A stretch of 64,000 nt of DNA from Candidatus Chloroploca asiatica (GTDB lineage Bacteria; Chloroflexota; Chloroflexia; Chloroflexales; Chloroflexaceae), in the NCBI RefSeq assembly GCF_002532075.1, contig NZ_LYXE01000200.1, forward strand, positions 1 through 64,000. Direction: 5' to 3'. The notes below the pieces were generated by a model. It saw only the letters and a list, made by a program, of their open reading frames with translations, ran no database searches and was not told where the DNA came from. Made by a program: the position numbers and the translations under genes. Below are positions 56,602-64,000 of this stretch, in pieces; positions within the stretch are counted from its first letter, which is position 1, and each line of letters begins with the position of its first letter.

Positions 56602-57702
56602 TCAGACAGCCTGGGCGAGGGGAGCTTCAATCTGCAAGGCATTGACCGCCCGCGCAATCTGATGAACCTCATCAGGTGTCAGGCCGGGATGCACCGGTAG
56701 GGCCAGAATTTCGGTACTAACGCGGTCGGCAACGGGTGTCGTGGCTTGGTAGCCGAGTTCGCGATAGATCGGTTGATTAGGAATGGTGAGCGGATAGAAG
56801 ATCGCGGTTCCGACGCCAGCTGCGGCGAGTTGTTGTGCGGCGGCATCGCGGTCACCAAGAATGCGGACGGTATACTGGTGAAAGACGTGGTGAATACCCG
56901 GCCGCACCTGCGGCTTGATCACCTGGGGATGCGTGATCAGCTGATTGAGCAGCTGAGCATTGGCGATCCGCCGGGCGTTAAAAGCCTCACACTTGCCAAG
57001 TTGCACCCGTCCGATGGCGGCGTGGAGATCAGTCATACGGCAATTGTAGCCAAGGCACTCGTGGTAATAGCGGACACGGCTGCCGTGATTACGGAGGAGG
57101 CGAAGCTTTTCAGCGATAGCATCGTCATCGGTCGTAATCATGCCACCTTCGCCACTGGTAATATTCTTGGTGGCATAGAGCGAGAAACATGCCGTACTAA
57201 AATTACCGGTTGGGCGCCCGCGATAGCGAGCGCCGACGGCCTGAGCGGCATCTTCAATCACAGCGAGGCCATTGCGGCGCGCGATCACCATAATGGCGTC
57301 CATCTCGGCGGGATGCCCATAGAGATGGACGGGCATAATAGCGCGGGTACGGGGGGTAATCGCCGCCTCGATCTGGCGAACATTGAGATTGAAACAATCC
57401 TCATCAATATCAACAAAGACGGGGCGAGCGCCGGTCATCAAGATGCTATTGGCGGTCGCGACAAAACTAAACGGCGTCGTGATGACCTCATCGTCGGGAC
57501 CGATCTCGTGCGCGAGCAGGGCGAGAAAGAGGGCGGTTGTGCCACTGGTCACCGCGACCGCGTGGCGCACCCCGCACAACTCAGCGAAGCCTTGTTCGAG
57601 CCGTTCCACTTCTTCCCCCTGGGCGAGCTTCCCTGAGCGTAGCACAGCGAGCACAGCGGCTTCTTCTTCGGGGCCAAGCAGTGGGCGAGAGATCGGGATC
57701 AT
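56602..57702 (-). CDS. DegT/DnrJ/EryC1/StrS sugar aminotransferase
   Basis: 366 residues. The PLP-site residues are in place: AVTSGTTALFLAL, VIEDAAQAVGARYRG (Asp), and FSLYATKNITSGEGGMI with the catalytic Lys, then GYNCRMTDLHAAIGRVQL. It transfers an amino group to a keto-sugar nucleotide. Its start overlaps the SIS-gene stop (ATGA). With the Gfo/Idh gene it could make a 3-amino-3-deoxy or 2,3-diamino sugar. Confidence 0.93.
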   Translation of the reverse strand: MIPISRPLLGPEEEAAVLAVLRSGKLAQGEEVERLEQGFAELCGVRHAVAVTSGTTALFLALLAHEIGPDDEVITTPFSFVATANSILMTGARPVFVDIDEDCFNLNVRQIEAAITPRTRAIMPVHLYGHPAEMDAIMVIARRNGLAVIEDAAQAVGARYRGRPTGNFSTACFSLYATKNITSGEGGMITTDDDAIAEKLRLLRNHGSRVRYYHECLGYNCRMTDLHAAIGRVQLGKCEAFNARRIANAQLLNQLITHPQVIKPQVRPGIHHVFHQYTVRILGDRDAAAQQLAAAGVGTAIFYPLTIPNQPIYRELGYQATTPVADRVSTEILALPVHPGLTPDEVHQIARAVNALQIEAPLAQAV

Positions 57703-58331
57703 AGGTTTCCTCCGCCGACGACGCGTTCGAGCAAGACCCCTGTGGGGGCCACTTCAAGGGTATGGGACAGCATGTCTTCGATCTGATAGCCGAGGTTGAC
57801 GGCGAGCGCGTGGCACACTGTGCTATGAATATCTTCAACCTGAGGCATCATCTGATTATCAACGTGCAGCGTGGTCTGCGCGAGGTGAGCGAGCATCCCG
57901 CCATCAAAACCGGTGATCCCGATGGTTGGTGCGCCCATCTCGTTGGCCCATTGGATCGCACGCAGCACATTGGGTGACTTGCCGCTGCCTGAAATGGCAA
58001 AGACAAGATCGCCAGGCCGGTAGAGGCTGCGCAGCTGTTCGACAAAGACATCGGCATAGCCCTGGTCGTTTGACCAGGCTGTCAAGAGGGCCATATTGTC
58101 GGTAAGCGCGAGCGAACGCACGCGGCGTGCACCGTCGCGGATTGTCCACTTGGTTAGATCACAGGCAAAGTGCGATGCAGTTGAAGCACTGCCACCATTA
58201 CCGCAGACAATAATGGTGCCATCGCGTTCATACGTCTCCCAGAGTGCATCAGCAATGCGCCGCAGGGGCAACTGAGGCAACTGATCGAGCGTGTACATAA
58301 TCTGCTGAATATAACGATGCAAGTAGTTCAA
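57699..58331 (-). CDS. SIS-domain sugar-phosphate isomerase (GmhA-like)
   Basis: About 210 residues. The start is uncertain: TTG at 58331 or 58349, or ATG at 58298; TTG 58331 is chosen because a purine-rich GAGAGAGAG lies 4-12 nt upstream. The SIS fold is clear: IIVCGNGGSASTASHFACDL, then FAISGSGKSPNVLRAIQWAN and IGITGFDGGML, ending EDIHSTVCHAL with the His and Glu seen in sedoheptulose-7-phosphate isomerase. It could make the heptose precursor for the polysaccharide or act on a related ketose phosphate. Confidence 0.85.
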   Translation of the reverse strand: MNYLHRYIQQIMYTLDQLPQLPLRRIADALWETYERDGTIIVCGNGGSASTASHFACDLTKWTIRDGARRVRSLALTDNMALLTAWSNDQGYADVFVEQLRSLYRPGDLVFAISGSGKSPNVLRAIQWANEMGAPTIGITGFDGGMLAHLAQTTLHVDNQMMPQVEDIHSTVCHALAVNLGYQIEDMLSHTLEVAPTGVLLERVVGGGNL

Positions 58332-58362
58332 GGGTTCTCTCTCTCTCAATTACAAAGGATGC

Positions 58363-58812
58363 TCAGGAACGAGCAACGAGGATCATCCCAAGACAGATAA
58401 CGGCCACACCCATCGCGCGCATAGGGGTGACATGCTCGCGCAGAATAAGCCAGCCAATAAAGAAGAGCAAGACATGGTTGAGGCTGACGAGGGGGTAGGC
58501 GACGCTGAGGTCAATCCGTGACAGCGTAATGAGCCAGAAGAACGTCCCAAACCCATAGACCATGAGGCCGCCGACCACAAAAGGTGAGCGAATAATCTGC
58601 CAGACGATATTCGGTACGGTTTCGTAACTCACCGTAAGAGCGCCCATCTGGGTCATACCGTGCTTTAACATCGTCTGCCCAACGATGCCCATCACTGTGG
58701 CGACAAGAATCAGGATCCAGGTACTCACCGTTAATCCTCCAATTCGGCGCGGTTCAGCGACCGCCTCGTTTGTCTGGGTCATCACAAAGGTCGCTTCATC
58801 GAGCTTTTGCAT
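58363..58812 (-). CDS. Small four-helix EamA/SMR-type transporter
   Basis: 149 residues from ATG at 58812, preceded by GAAAGG. Four membrane segments: VSTWILILVATVMGIVGQTM, FVVGGLMVYGFGTFFWLITL, AYPLVSLNHVLLFFIGWLIL and MGVAVICLGMILV. Members next to polyisoprenyl-glycosyl genes (such as ArnE/ArnF) flip lipid-linked sugars. The GT2 gene upstream ends 25 nt before it, and the pair resembles a dolichol-phosphate-mannose-synthase-like enzyme with its flippase. Confidence 0.8.
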   Translation of the reverse strand: MQKLDEATFVMTQTNEAVAEPRRIGGLTVSTWILILVATVMGIVGQTMLKHGMTQMGALTVSYETVPNIVWQIIRSPFVVGGLMVYGFGTFFWLITLSRIDLSVAYPLVSLNHVLLFFIGWLILREHVTPMRAMGVAVICLGMILVARS

Positions 58813-58837
58813 CTGCAGCCTTTCAGAATACAGGGTC

Positions 58838-59593
58838 TTAACGGGCCGCAGGGGTCGAAGGTTGCCCCAGCAGGCCACGGGTACGGCGCCCCAGCAAGCC
58901 TGCCATATAGCGCAGGTGGGTTCCCGTAATTCGCACGATTTTGGCTTTGGACTGGCCGTACTGGCGCACACGCAGGACAGCGGGATACTCAACGACCCGA
59001 TACCCGGCGAGCATCGCCTCGACCAGCAACTCGGTCACCATCAAGAAGCCATTAGCCTGGGTATTGATCCGTTCAATGACTTCACGGCGGCAGGCGCGAA
59101 AGAGGGCGGTATAGGTACGGATGCGCCAGTCAATGAGGAGACGATAGCAGAATGAGGCACTTTTGCTGATCGTGACCCGGTAGGCGGGCACATTTTCGAT
59201 GCCGCCATCGGGATGATAGGGTGACGCGGTCACGATATCGACGCCGGGGGTCAACCGATCGAGCAGTGCGGGGATTTCAGCGAAGGGATAGGTACCGTCG
59301 CTGTCACAGGTGACAATGATGGAACCATCGGCGTGGGCAAAACCGGTACGCAGGGCTACCCCGAGGCCCTGATTGCGCTCGTGGTGCGCAATCGTTACAT
59401 GCGGCAGTTCACCAAAAGTCTGGGTCAGGAGGTCGCCTGTCCGATCACTGCTGCCATCATTTACCAGCACGAGTTGCACGCTACCCCGCTGTTGCAAGAT
59501 GGGTAGGACGGCAGTGATGCGCTCGTACATTGCATCAATCCCTTCTGCCTCGTTGTAACAGGGGATAACGACTGAGAGGTCGTATGTTGCCAT
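58838..59593 (-). CDS. Family 2 glycosyltransferase (polyprenyl-phosphate sugar synthase-like)
   Basis: 251 residues. The GT-A core begins LSVVIPCYNEAEGID. It has VLVNDGSSDRTGDLL, HERNQGLGVALRTGFAHADG and the DXD-type motif VTCDSDGTYPF, then a region with SASFCYRLLIDWRIRTYTALFRACRRE that resembles DPM1-like enzymes. These make a polyprenyl-phosphate-linked sugar. It is the first gene of the leftward group down to 52609. The 277-base gap to the divergent hydrolase gene shows no clear feature except the hydrolase promoter. Confidence 0.9.
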   Translation of the reverse strand: MATYDLSVVIPCYNEAEGIDAMYERITAVLPILQQRGSVQLVLVNDGSSDRTGDLLTQTFGELPHVTIAHHERNQGLGVALRTGFAHADGSIIVTCDSDGTYPFAEIPALLDRLTPGVDIVTASPYHPDGGIENVPAYRVTISKSASFCYRLLIDWRIRTYTALFRACRREVIERINTQANGFLMVTELLVEAMLAGYRVVEYPAVLRVRQYGQSKAKIVRITGTHLRYMAGLLGRRTRGLLGQPSTPAAR

Positions 59594-59811
59594 AGGTCAC
59601 CAACCCTTCTCATCAAGCGGGAGCATCCGAGCACAAACGCATGCAAAGGGCAAAGACGGCACGAATGAACCAACGTCTTTGCGTTGACTGTACCTGGAAG
59701 AAGTCTCAGGGAGTTCGTGTATGAAGTATGCACGCTACAGGTAACATTCAATTAAATCTGTATACCTGCTGTGCTGACAATCCATTTAATGCACCCTGCT
59801 GCCGCCGCGTG

Positions 59812-59820
59812 TGGTAGAAT
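59812..59820 (+). promoter_or_regulatory. Extended -10 promoter of the alpha/beta hydrolase gene
   Basis: TGG plus TAGAAT, 50 nt before the ATG. The same TGTGG-TAnAAT form is found at 5083-5093. Confidence 0.5.
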
Positions 59821-59870
59821 CAAAACCCAACTATGCGAAATGATGACAACCTTTAACGGGAGGCTATGCG

Positions 59871-60698
59871 ATGATGACTGCTTCTGTTGGTTCCTATCTG
59901 GAAGTCGCCCCTGGCGTTGAGATCTACTATGAGGAACATGGCACTGGCTCACCACTGGTCTTTGTGCCAGGCTGGACGTTCACAACTGAAGTGTTTGAAC
60001 ATCAAGTCGCCCATTTCGCGCGTTCACACCGGGTTATCGTCGTCGATCCGCGGAGCCAAGGCCGCTCGTCGAAGACGCTCCAGGGGAACGATTACAGTAC
60101 CCATGGTGCCGATCTGGCGAAACTCTTCGCAAGCCTCGAACTCCGGGACGCTGTCTTGGTCGGCTGGTCAACTGGTACGCTGGATGTGCTGGGGTATGTG
60201 CAACACGCTGGTACGAGTGCGCTGAAGGGCGTGGTTGGCATTGATATGTCGCCCAAGCCGCTCTCGGTCAGCAGCGACGACTGGGTAGAGGGGCCGCTTG
60301 ATGAGCTTGCCGGGGCCTGGCGAGCGTTCCTGCGCTCGCCACAGGGTCAACGCGATTTCATCATCTACTACGCCAACGAGGTTATGGTGCAGCGTGCCTT
60401 GAGTCCAGCTGAACAGGATTGGATCGTTCGTCAGTCGCTCACCACCCCGCACTATCTGGCGAGTGCGATCTTTGCCGACGCTATGTTCTGTGACTTTTCG
60501 GCTGAATTGCAGACGCTCGCGCAGGCTGTGCCTACGCTCTATGTGCTTGCCGAGCACTGGGCCGAGACGGCGACTGCTTTCCTCACCCGGAACTTTCCTC
60601 TAGTCAAGACCGAATCCTTTGGCGGGCACATGATGTTTTGGGAGCATGCCGAGCGCTTCAATGCGACGCTTACGAATTTTATTGAAGAGCTCGGGTAA
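59871..60698 (+). CDS. Alpha/beta hydrolase
   Basis: 275 residues; two adjacent ATG codons, with GGGAGG upstream. The core has LVFVPGWTFTTEVF (oxyanion region), VIVVDPRSQGRS, the nucleophile elbow LVGWSTGTLDVLG (Ser of GWSTG), and a late His in FGGHMMFWEHAE. No signal peptide. It resembles haloperoxidase/esterase-type hydrolases. It is the only rightward gene between two leftward glycosyltransferase groups. Substrate unknown. Confidence 0.88.
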   Translation: MMTASVGSYLEVAPGVEIYYEEHGTGSPLVFVPGWTFTTEVFEHQVAHFARSHRVIVVDPRSQGRSSKTLQGNDYSTHGADLAKLFASLELRDAVLVGWSTGTLDVLGYVQHAGTSALKGVVGIDMSPKPLSVSSDDWVEGPLDELAGAWRAFLRSPQGQRDFIIYYANEVMVQRALSPAEQDWIVRQSLTTPHYLASAIFADAMFCDFSAELQTLAQAVPTLYVLAEHWAETATAFLTRNFPLVKTESFGGHMMFWEHAERFNATLTNFIEELG

Positions 60699-60840
60699 AG
60701 GGGTGCGGCAGGGGCGCGAGGATGGGGAGGGCCGAAGCAGGCAGGGGCGCGAGGATGGGAGGGCCGAAGCACGCGCGATGAGATGGGGGTTGGTGCAGGG
60801 GGTGGTCTGGGGGCGCGTACTTCGGCCTTACTTTTTGATC
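60699..60840. repeat. Intergenic direct repeat
   Basis: GCAGGGGCGCGAGGATGGGG at 60708 and GCAGGGGCGCGAGGATGGGA at 60741 begin two 31-32-base tandem copies, both ending AGGGCCGAAGCA. Confidence 0.7.
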
Positions 60841-62040
60841 CTAGACACTCGCGTAGCACGTTTCGAGCAGCATGGCGCTGGCGGCCCAGTTGTGGGCTTG
60901 TTCGACGTAGGTTCGTCCGGCGTTTCCGAGGGTTTGGGCATAGGGTGGTTCAGCGAGGAGTTTGAGGATGGCCTGGGCGAAGTGCTCCGCATGGTCGGCA
61001 ACAAGCAGTTCGTGGTCGGGGCGGGCGGTGAGCGCAACGGTGGTCTGGCGGGTTGTGACGACGGGTGTGGCTGTTGCCATGGCTTCGAGGACCTTGTTTT
61101 GGACGCCGACGCCGTAGCGCATCGGGGCTACGGCCACGGTGGCGCGGGCGAGATAGGTGCGTAGGTCGGGAACAAAACCGGTGACGGTGACTTGTGGGTT
61201 GCGGGCATAGGCGCGTAGGGCTGGGCCGGGGTTGGCACCGGCGAGGATGACCTGGGCATCGGGGCGTTGTGTCCAGACGAGGGGCATAATGCTGTCGAGG
61301 AGGAAGCGTGCGGCCGCTTCGTTGGCGTGATAGCTCATTTTGCCACTGAAGATGATGGTGGCGGGCGCTCGTTCTGCCTCAGATGGTTGAAAATAGGTCA
61401 GATCAACGCCATTGGGGACAACCGTAATCGGTGCGCCCTGAAGCTGCATACCTCGCAAGGTCTGTAAGGCCCAGGCATCTTCGGGCGAGGTGATGATGAT
61501 ATGCTCGACGTGTTGCCCGCAGGTTGCCTCGTAGTGTTTGGTACGGGCGAGATCGAGCAGGGCCATGGCACGGGCGCGTAGCGAGGGGCTAGAGCGAGCA
61601 GCACGTTCAAAGAGCAGGCTGATGCTGTCTACCGCATCGAGGATCATGGGGGGGCGTGTGGGTACCTGAGCAGCGGCGACGCGGGCGATTTCGGCGGCAC
61701 GCAGGTGTTCAATGTGGACCACATCGTGTTGTCCCGAGCGAAATTCGGCTTTGATCGCCTCGATAAAGGCTGGTACGAGGCAATGGGCGGCTTGCAGCGG
61801 CAGATCGCTCACGAGTGCCCGCAGGTAGGCCGCGATGCGGGCCTGCCGCGGTATCGTGATGACCTGGATCTTGGTACAGAGGGGGCGTAGCGTTCCCAGA
61901 TTTGCTTCGTCGTCCGGGCCATCTTCGGCGCAGATCAGGGTGATCTGGTGCCCGCGTTGAGCCAAGTGGCGCAACAACTGATACGAGCGTACGCGGATCG
62001 GCGAAGGAACGTACGGGATGATCATGAGGATGCGCATCAT
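60841..62040 (-). CDS. Family 4-type glycosyltransferase
   Basis: 399 residues; the start ATG at 62040 overlaps the upstream stop (ATGATG) with GGGGAG before it. GT-B fold: MRILMIIPYVPSPIRVRSYQ at the N-terminus, VVHIEHLRAAEIARVAA, then ITVVPNGVDLTYFQ, ATIIFSGKMSYHANE and the donor-site helix VGVQNKVLEAMATATPVVTT. This resembles the PEP-CTERM/EpsH1-type sugar transferases. It is coupled to a paralogue upstream; the two differ in the acceptor half, so they probably add different sugars of one glycan. Confidence 0.9.
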   Translation of the reverse strand: MMRILMIIPYVPSPIRVRSYQLLRHLAQRGHQITLICAEDGPDDEANLGTLRPLCTKIQVITIPRQARIAAYLRALVSDLPLQAAHCLVPAFIEAIKAEFRSGQHDVVHIEHLRAAEIARVAAAQVPTRPPMILDAVDSISLLFERAARSSPSLRARAMALLDLARTKHYEATCGQHVEHIIITSPEDAWALQTLRGMQLQGAPITVVPNGVDLTYFQPSEAERAPATIIFSGKMSYHANEAAARFLLDSIMPLVWTQRPDAQVILAGANPGPALRAYARNPQVTVTGFVPDLRTYLARATVAVAPMRYGVGVQNKVLEAMATATPVVTTRQTTVALTARPDHELLVADHAEHFAQAILKLLAEPPYAQTLGNAGRTYVEQAHNWAASAMLLETCYASV

Positions 62041-63263
62041 CGTCTCCCCACGGTGGCCTGGGTGAGTGCGGCCTCGTAGAGGGCCTCGACCCGAGGATTG
62101 ACGACGCGCCAATCGTAGACCTCTTCGGCGACCTGGCGACCTGCTTGGGCGAGGGCTGCACCCTGTACCGGGTTAGATAACAATGTGATGAGTGCCTGGG
62201 CAAAGGTTTCTGGTGTGTCGCCAACCAGCAAATGGGTGCCCGGGGTCAGGGCAATGCCTTCGTAGCCTATGGTGGTTGAGACAATGGGCAACCCACGAGC
62301 CAGGGCTTCCAGGATCTTCACCCGCATGCCACCGCCGGCGCGGACAGGCACAATCAGGGCGGCGGTCTGCGTCAGGAAGGGTTGCGGATCTTCGACATAG
62401 CCGGTCACTTCAATGCTGGCGTCTTCTTCGGCGAGACGACGCACCGACTGGGGTGGTCGCGCACCCACCACGGCAAAGCGTACCCCGGGCACTGCGCGTT
62501 GCACCAGCGGATAGACCTCGCGGGCAAACCAGAGCACGCCGTCAACATTGGGGGGCCAGAACATGGTCGCCATGCTGAGGATCAGTTGCGGATTGGGCGT
62601 GCGTGCGACGGGTGGGTGGCCCTGGGCATCGACGGCAATCGGGATCACTTCGGTGGGCGGGAGGGTGACCCCGGCTTCGTCGGCGGCAAGTTGGAGGAAG
62701 GCGCGATCAGGCTCGCTGACGACCAGCAAGCCATCAAAGCGTGCACAGATCCGGGCCTCGTAGCGGCGTAGACGACGCGCCTCGATCTCGAGGCCGAGCC
62801 GTCGGGCAGGCGAGCTATGCTCGGCCATGCGCTGCACAATCGTCCAGACGGCATTATGTTCATCAAGCACTCGCGCCCCTGCCGGCAGATCGACGGCGAA
62901 CTGCGCCATATTGAGCTGATCGGCGTGAATGATATCGAACGACTGGCGCCGAGTCAGGTCAGCGAGCAACGCGTGCAGTTCGGGCGAAGCGTCGCGGCGC
63001 ATCAGGAACGAATCGCCAGCGAGGCTACTCGTGATCAGGTAGCCGAGATCACGTAGGCGCGAGCGTTTGAGCAGTACCGTATGGACCTCGGCGCACAACC
63101 CGCGCAACGCAGTGGCGCGTTGGGCCTCGGCCTCAGAGCGTACGAGGGAGACGAGCGTCACCTCGTGATGGCGGGCCAGCGACTGGAGCAGGTGGTAGGT
63201 CTTGACCTTTGGCCCGCTATCGGGTGGGAACGGCAGAATCTGGGTCAGGAGTAAGATGCGCAT
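62037..63263 (-). CDS. Family 4-type glycosyltransferase
   Basis: 408 residues. GT-B fold: MRILLLTQILPFPPDSGPKV, DIIHADQLNMAQFAVDLP, VLDEHNAVWTIVQRM, TEVIPIAVDAQG, ILSMATMFWPPNVDGVLWF and the donor site GGGMRVKILEALARGLPIVSTT. The first residues follow directly on the stop of the membrane-protein gene upstream, with GAGGG as RBS inside that gene's end. It lies in a head-to-tail group of three sugar-polymer genes reaching the window edge. Confidence 0.9.
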   Translation of the reverse strand: MRILLLTQILPFPPDSGPKVKTYHLLQSLARHHEVTLVSLVRSEAEAQRATALRGLCAEVHTVLLKRSRLRDLGYLITSSLAGDSFLMRRDASPELHALLADLTRRQSFDIIHADQLNMAQFAVDLPAGARVLDEHNAVWTIVQRMAEHSSPARRLGLEIEARRLRRYEARICARFDGLLVVSEPDRAFLQLAADEAGVTLPPTEVIPIAVDAQGHPPVARTPNPQLILSMATMFWPPNVDGVLWFAREVYPLVQRAVPGVRFAVVGARPPQSVRRLAEEDASIEVTGYVEDPQPFLTQTAALIVPVRAGGGMRVKILEALARGLPIVSTTIGYEGIALTPGTHLLVGDTPETFAQALITLLSNPVQGAALAQAGRQVAEEVYDWRVVNPRVEALYEAALTQATVGRR

Positions 63264-64000
63264 CTAGCCCTCGGCGCTACGGTTACGGCGGCCTGTTGGC
63301 ACAAAGGCAGGCCAGGGGGGGCGAGTCTGACGAAGAGAGAGGAAGAGCAACATCAGGCCAAGACTGACGAAGGCGATCAGGGGCAGCAGGCTCATCGCGC
63401 CTTGCAGACCAAGGGCCATGCCGAGGTTCCGGGCAATATCGCCCTGTTGCCAGGCGGGCACGACATAGGCCAGCCATGGATTGCGATTATCGTCGGGCGG
63501 AAAGAGTTGCCCGCTGGTGGCTTCCGTCCAGGTCAGGATGACCGAGAGGACGATCAGGCCAGTCGTGGCAACGCGGGTGGCGATGTGCGCATAGGCTCGT
63601 TCGACGGCCCAGCCGGCGGCCAGGGCAAGAAAGGGGATCAACGGAACAATGTAACGAGGCCCGGCGGCAAACCCGCCCCACCACATAATTGATGACCCAT
63701 AGAAGAGGTACATTGCGATGACGGCGAGCAGCGTCACCCACCATTCGGCGCGCAGGCGGCCCGAACGCCACCAGAGCACAAAGCCGGGCAGGGCGAGCAA
63801 GAGCCAGGGCGCACGAATGAAGAGCCCGCGGAAGGGGCTGAACGCCAGACCCCAGAGCGACTCGGGGCGCGGATAGGTCAGGCTCATAAACCCGGTCTGA
63901 TGCTGATCTTGCCAGAGCGCCGAGTGGGCATAGCCAATTGGCCACGGGGTCCCAAAGGCGACCAGGTCATACGTGATCAGCAGGGCACCTGGCATGATGC
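63264..64000 (-). CDS. Polytopic membrane protein, GT-C-like C-terminal part (5' end outside window)
   Basis: An open frame of about 244 residues from the window edge to a TAG at 63264; the start is beyond 64000. Hydrophobic segments: IRAPWLLLALPGFVLWW, WVTLLAVIAMYLFYGSSIMW, YIVPLIPFLALAAGWAV, VATTGLIVLSVILTW and LLPLIAFVSLGLMLLFLSL. GGFAAGPRYIVPLIPFLAL is a pattern common in the late helices of GT39/PMT-like and related membrane transferases. The stop adjoins the next ATG, so the genes are coupled. Confidence 0.75.
   Translation of the reverse strand, partial: IMPGALLITYDLVAFGTPWPIGYAHSALWQDQHQTGFMSLTYPRPESLWGLAFSPFRGLFIRAPWLLLALPGFVLWWRSGRLRAEWWVTLLAVIAMYLFYGSSIMWWGGFAAGPRYIVPLIPFLALAAGWAVERAYAHIATRVATTGLIVLSVILTWTEATSGQLFPPDDNRNPWLAYVVPAWQQGDIARNLGMALGLQGAMSLLPLIAFVSLGLMLLFLSLRQTRPPWPAFVPTGRRNRSAEG

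Noticed and set aside
1-64000. tRNA or rRNA genes
   Set aside because: The intergenic regions were read for cloverleaf arms, GTTCRANYC-type loops and rRNA-like blocks; none was found.

Overview
The window is a dense stretch of moderately high-GC bacterial chromosome, open at both ends. It carries 57 protein-coding genes or gene remnants, no rRNA or tRNA that I could recognise, no CRISPR array and no insertion sequence. Gene content suggests a member of the Chloroflexota, probably the filamentous Chloroflexia. The points in favour are a Tad-type pilus locus without an outer-membrane secretin, a TgpA-type transglutaminase, a Roadblock protein, a chlorosome-type [2Fe-2S] protein, and a secreted protein ending in YLPTVVR. 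This placement is inference from gene content, not a measured phylogeny.

Layout. 1-4768 (minus): a Usp-DUF389 membrane protein cut by the window edge, a GT39-like transferase and a YihY/BrkB protein. 5131-9003 (plus): two ATP-grasp enzymes, cobU and an alpha/beta hydrolase. 9139-12520 (minus): a K+ uptake operon with one KtrA and two KtrB paralogues. 12657-17789 (plus): tatD, tgpA, a sugar-binding lipoprotein and a Roadblock gene. 17878-20604 (minus): a two-component system behind a small secreted protein. 20793-24402: a Cys-rich small protein facing a csoR-copZ-copA copper operon. 24516-32468 (minus): NurA, acetoacetyl-CoA synthetase, a ferredoxin-domain protein, an antitoxin with a toxin stub, an HD hydrolase and two glycosyltransferases. 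32468-45985 (minus): the Tad/Flp pilus assembly locus. 46672-49748: an SRPBCC protein, a peroxiredoxin-like gene with an in-frame TGA, a membrane protein and an E1-alpha dehydrogenase subunit. 49795-52549: a small unknown gene, Hsp20 and an atypical response regulator. 52609-64000: an exopolysaccharide locus, cut at the right edge.

The most important observation is at 47135-47716. Two half-reading-frames separated by one TGA form a single peroxiredoxin-like protein, and the TGA sits exactly where the catalytic cysteine should be (U-P-H-C). A short hairpin with a GG-containing apical loop starts 12 nt after it. This fits a selenoprotein with a bacterial SECIS element and would be lost or split by ordinary annotation.

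The second theme is intergenic structure. Six long, essentially perfect palindromes share a GCCAGC-NNN-GCTGGC core or a variant of it but have unrelated outer arms. There is also a nine-copy 38-bp tandem array with alternating variants, a related GC-rich tract, and several copies of interspersed hairpin families. Several promoters are of the extended -10 type (TGn-TAnAAT), and at least two place the start codon at the predicted transcription start, suggesting leaderless mRNAs.
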